A stretch of DNA of 64,000 bases from Apostichopus japonicus (Eukaryota; Echinodermata; Holothuroidea; Aspidochirotida; Stichopodidae), in the NCBI RefSeq assembly GCF_037975245.1, contig NC_092562.1, forward strand, positions 15,680,521-15,744,520, written 5' to 3'. This document shows positions 60,751-64,000 of the stretch, piece after piece; within the stretch, counting starts at the first letter, position 1, and each line of letters opens with the position of its first letter. The position numbers and the translations under genes were made by a program. A model generated the notes under the pieces. That model was not told the DNA's origin, searched no databases, and saw only the letters and a program-made list of their open reading frames with translations.

Positions 60751-61954
60751 GTAACAACGAGTTCGTAAGAACCCAGTATTCGTTACTTTGTTATTATTAC
60801 TACAGTATTAATTTATGTGTCCGATTCTGTTACATTCTGATACATACTTCTATACTGATATATATAACTTTCCACATTTTGTTCCGAATGTTCACAGTGG
60901 ACAAGTCAGATTACGCATGTTAAATGTTGTAATAATCGAATGACCTATCTCGTTTTACCCTGGCAGTGAAAGATGACCATGCGATGTTTGTTACGTACAT
61001 CTCATTTAATTGAGCTTTGCGTGTATTGCTCTTTGTATCACGCCAATGAGAGCGGCCTCCTGGTCCCCAAGAGAGGACTGACAACCATACATTTTATGAG
61101 ATGGTTTCACAGTTTGAAAATTGACACGCATGTTCATTCTTTACTTATGACATTCAAGATTCACAACTTGATGTGATACTGCCCTGCTATATACATTATC
61201 TTCTTCTCCTTCTCCTTCTCCTCTTGCTTCTTCTACATCTCGGTCGCCGGCTGCATAGCTAGCCAAGGGGCAAGTTCCTGTTGGGGGAGGATGGTAAACA
61301 TAGATGCAGCGAGCTGCGATCAAAGTAAACATGTCACATGAAGTGTTTCTACAAGCCAGGTGCATGGAGTTATTGAGACTGGCTTCTGAAATTAAAGGAA
61401 TATAAAAACAGAATGTAACCAAGTATGGGCAGCAATCCTAGCTGTAACACAAGGCAGGATAATAAGTAATCAGTAAATGAAATCATATCATAGTAGGTTT
61501 AGTCGGGAAGTATTTATCAGTGTTTGAGAATGGGTAGAGGAGTTGGAGAACAGAGTGGGGATGGGAGGGAGGGGGAGGGGGGATAAGGAAGAAGTGCAGA
61601 AAGTGCGTAAGGTGTGAAGCTCCTGCTATTGAATGGATAATTTAGTGCTTTCAAATAACTTTCATACTCTTTTGCAAATCCAGTGGTAGAGGAGGAGTGG
61701 CAGAAGAAAATGTGGAAATATTCTTGTGGGGGGAGGGAAGGTGGAGGAGGGGGGGGGGGTTGGGGATGGGGGAGCTATATACTTTGTGTACATTTCAATG
61801 TAGTTTTCATCATTAATATGGAGTAAAGCCTGATGTGTGTATTTTATCTAGGGCAGTGTTGTATAGATTTACTTCACTCCTAGCTTACCTGTCTCATCAC
61901 AACCTCAGTACTCTCATTCCCTTAGTGCCCCTAAGGGAAGAAACACATTATAGA

Positions 61955-62305
61955 CCTGCATTAATATTCCTGCATAACTTAATTCACATTTTTGTGTAAC
62001 TAATTTGATATTCCTGCAGAATTAAATCTTCTTGCAAAAACTGAATTAAAATATTCTGGACAAGTGAATTGATATTCCTGCAATAACAGTTGATATTACT
62101 GCATAAGTGAGTTGATATTCCTGCGTAACTAAATTGACACTCCTGCATAACAAAATTTCATCTCCTTCATAACTAAATTAATACTCCTACGTAACAAAAT
62201 TTGATACTCCTGCACAACCAAATTGATATTCCTGCATAACTAAATTGATACTTTTGCATATCCAAATTGATACTCCTGCATTTAACTAAATTGACCTCAC
62301 AGAGG
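61955..62305. repeat. Minisatellite, 22-bp unit
   Basis: About 15 units related to TTGATATTCCTGCATAACTA, with clear 22-bp periodicity in the last eight units. It lies in the presumed first intron. Confidence 0.9.
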
Positions 62306-63539
62306 TCTGCTATAAATAACTGTTATAAATAAGGAACAGTTACATCTGTGTCAATATTAATTATGTTTTCTCGGCTGTCAAGTCAACATTTACCCTTCCT
62401 AAATGTCACCATTTATTTTCTTTATGCTGCCTAATGTATCCGTCAACACTCACTTGAATTTGTGGCCCCAGTCTTCAATTAGTCACACAGACAAATATCT
62501 CGGTCTCTGCAGAGCTTAGGAATACAGTTGTATCTAGCTGTTAATCTTTTACATATCAAGTAGAAAATTTACATCGCGTCATAAATGAAATTTAAGGTAC
62601 CTTTAAGCAGATTGTTTTCTTAGTCCACCAAGATTACACCAGGGATTGATGCAGTTGGGCATAAACTTCAGAGCATTTTCCAACCACCATTGTAAAATAT
62701 AAATTATCTTTTGTGGGACACAAAATTTCCTTTATTGAACTAAAAAGAGTTGATTTAAAACTTTCTGATTAGGAGTTCATTCCACCTGTCAGGGCTTGTT
62801 GTATTTCCTCTGGCTGCAAGCTTTATTCAAGCAGAAAGACTTTAACCTTTGTTAAATACACTCATTTCTAGTTTTGAACAAATTTATATATTTCTTATAC
62901 TTTATTATACACCTATTTATGATTTTTTTTACCTTAATAATTATACTGAAAAAGAAGTAACTGAAAAATGAAAATTGTAAAACATGCACATAGATGTAAT
63001 TGTTGTGTATACATTTATGAGGGATAAGTTAACACAAAACTCATATTACAGCTTTAAGTTTGATTTGTACATGATATGTAAAATTTGAAAGAATAAGATG
63101 AATTGTTACTTTAACCGTGAGAGTCGTTAATGTAAATAGAGGTTGCGGTGTAATTACAACAGCAGGACATAGATTCATTTATTGGAAGGAAATTGACAGC
63201 ATCGGGTTTCAGGAATATTTTCTGCAGAAACCTATTTCAGGAAATGTACTCTGTCAGGGTTATGAATTGGATCAATAATAATATATAGTTTTTATGAGCC
63301 AAATTTGAAGTTAAGGTAGATATGATAATGGTTGACACATTTCACCCAAATTAAAAGTTACCGAGCAAAAAATTAGATTTTGACATTAGTATCTTGTCTC
63401 ATGCCGACGGTGACCTGTACTGACTCACGCAAAGTACACTACTGTACGTTACAGTTGCCTAGATGCAATGATGATGTATCTACATTACAGTAGCCTATAC
63501 AATGATGATGTGAAGTAGGGTGAAAGGTGGACTGGGGTT

Positions 63540-63925
63540 TAGGAGGTGGAGGGGGTGGGTGGTGGGTGGTGAGTGGGTTGGGGATGAAGAGAGGTACTTT
63601 GTAGGTGAAGGTGAACATTGATTATTCTGAATATCGTCGGGAACTCAGATACAGTTGAAAATTTCCTTGGCGGTAGGGGAGCGGAGAGGGGTAGGGAGAG
63701 TGTGAGGGGTAGGGAGATTGGTAGGGAGACGGATAGGGAGAGTAATGGGGAGAGAAGGAAATGAGAGGAAGAAGAGAGGGGAAGGGTAGGAGAAGGGATG
63801 GAAAAAGGAGGATAACAGGATCGAAAGAAGGGGGAGGGAGGTGGGAGGGAGGGAGGGAGGGGGAGGGAGGGGGTCAGAGAAGGGAGAGAGAGAGAGGAGG
63901 GATGGGAAGGAGATTTAAAAGTTAG
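63540..63925. repeat. Polypurine (GGGAGA-rich) tract
   Basis: Nearly pure G/A on the plus strand for almost 400 bases, including GGGAGGGAGGGAGGGAGG-like runs. It ends about 45 bp before the splice acceptor at 63970. It can form triplex or G-quadruplex structures. Confidence 0.92.
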
Positions 63926-63970
63926 GGGTTGGTATGCTCACGCTCCTCTTTGGACTTGTTCATATTTTAG

Positions 63971-64000
63971 AACGGAATGGCGGATCAGGATCTTGCACTC
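63971..64000 (+). CDS. Start of a coding exon cut by the window end
   Basis: A pyrimidine-rich acceptor (CTCCTCTTTGGACTTGTTC, then ATATTTTAG) precedes 63971. Within the 30 visible bases an ATG at 63977 opens MADQDLAL, with A at -3 (GGA before ATG is weakly Kozak-like) and G at +4. The alternative frame, continuing from the ATG at 60738, is also open. The family cannot be told from eight residues. Confidence 0.45.

Overview
The window looks like intron- and repeat-rich nuclear DNA of a marine invertebrate, most likely an echinoderm and plausibly a sea cucumber. This rests on the AT-rich background with short CpG-rich islands, spliced genes, tRNA-derived SINEs, a Penelope-like element, CR1/L2-like LINEs, and many short DNA transposons with TTAA or 8-bp target duplications. 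The species is an inference; nothing in the sequence fixes it.

Layout. 1-634 is the end of a tandem array of tRNA-Cys(GCA) genes on the minus strand, followed by a decayed fifth copy and a foldback-like transposon (982-1586). 2.5-11.9 kb appears to hold one plus-strand gene for a small single-pass membrane protein. Its two last coding exons (9905-10034 and 10674-10805) are clear, its signal-peptide exon (2730-2903) is likely, and one or more middle exons were not found. 16787-17383 (minus) is an intact single-exon Tctex1-domain (DYNLT4/5-like) dynein light chain gene, the best protein-coding call here. 19.5-34.6 kb is a transposon-dense zone: a TTAA MITE, hAT-like elements, a tRNA-SINE, a Penelope-like fragment with a hammerhead ribozyme, a long inverted repeat, and a dead LINE with a SINE and a MITE inside it. 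34.6-60.4 kb is mostly non-coding, with scattered MITEs, minisatellites and one LINE tail. At 60.5-60.75 kb there is a CpG-richer block that looks like a first exon with a splice donor; a matching acceptor and ATG-containing exon lie at the last 30 bases, so a plus-strand gene probably continues beyond the window.

The most striking structure is a family of six hAT-type MITEs (335-403 bp), each with CAGTGGCGGAGC-type ends and a perfect 8-bp target duplication. They share a sequence module with at least three other elements, and one internal poly-C tract varies from about 5 to about 20 bases between copies. Other notable items are CTTAAG motifs spaced at 21 bp inside the 982-1586 element, the hammerhead ribozyme at 24612-24666, and a recurring hairpin built on GTTGTTATGGAACAAC-like sequence.

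Most short ORFs in the window are chance or repeat-derived. All family assignments are by eye from conserved motifs; none was tested by a database search.
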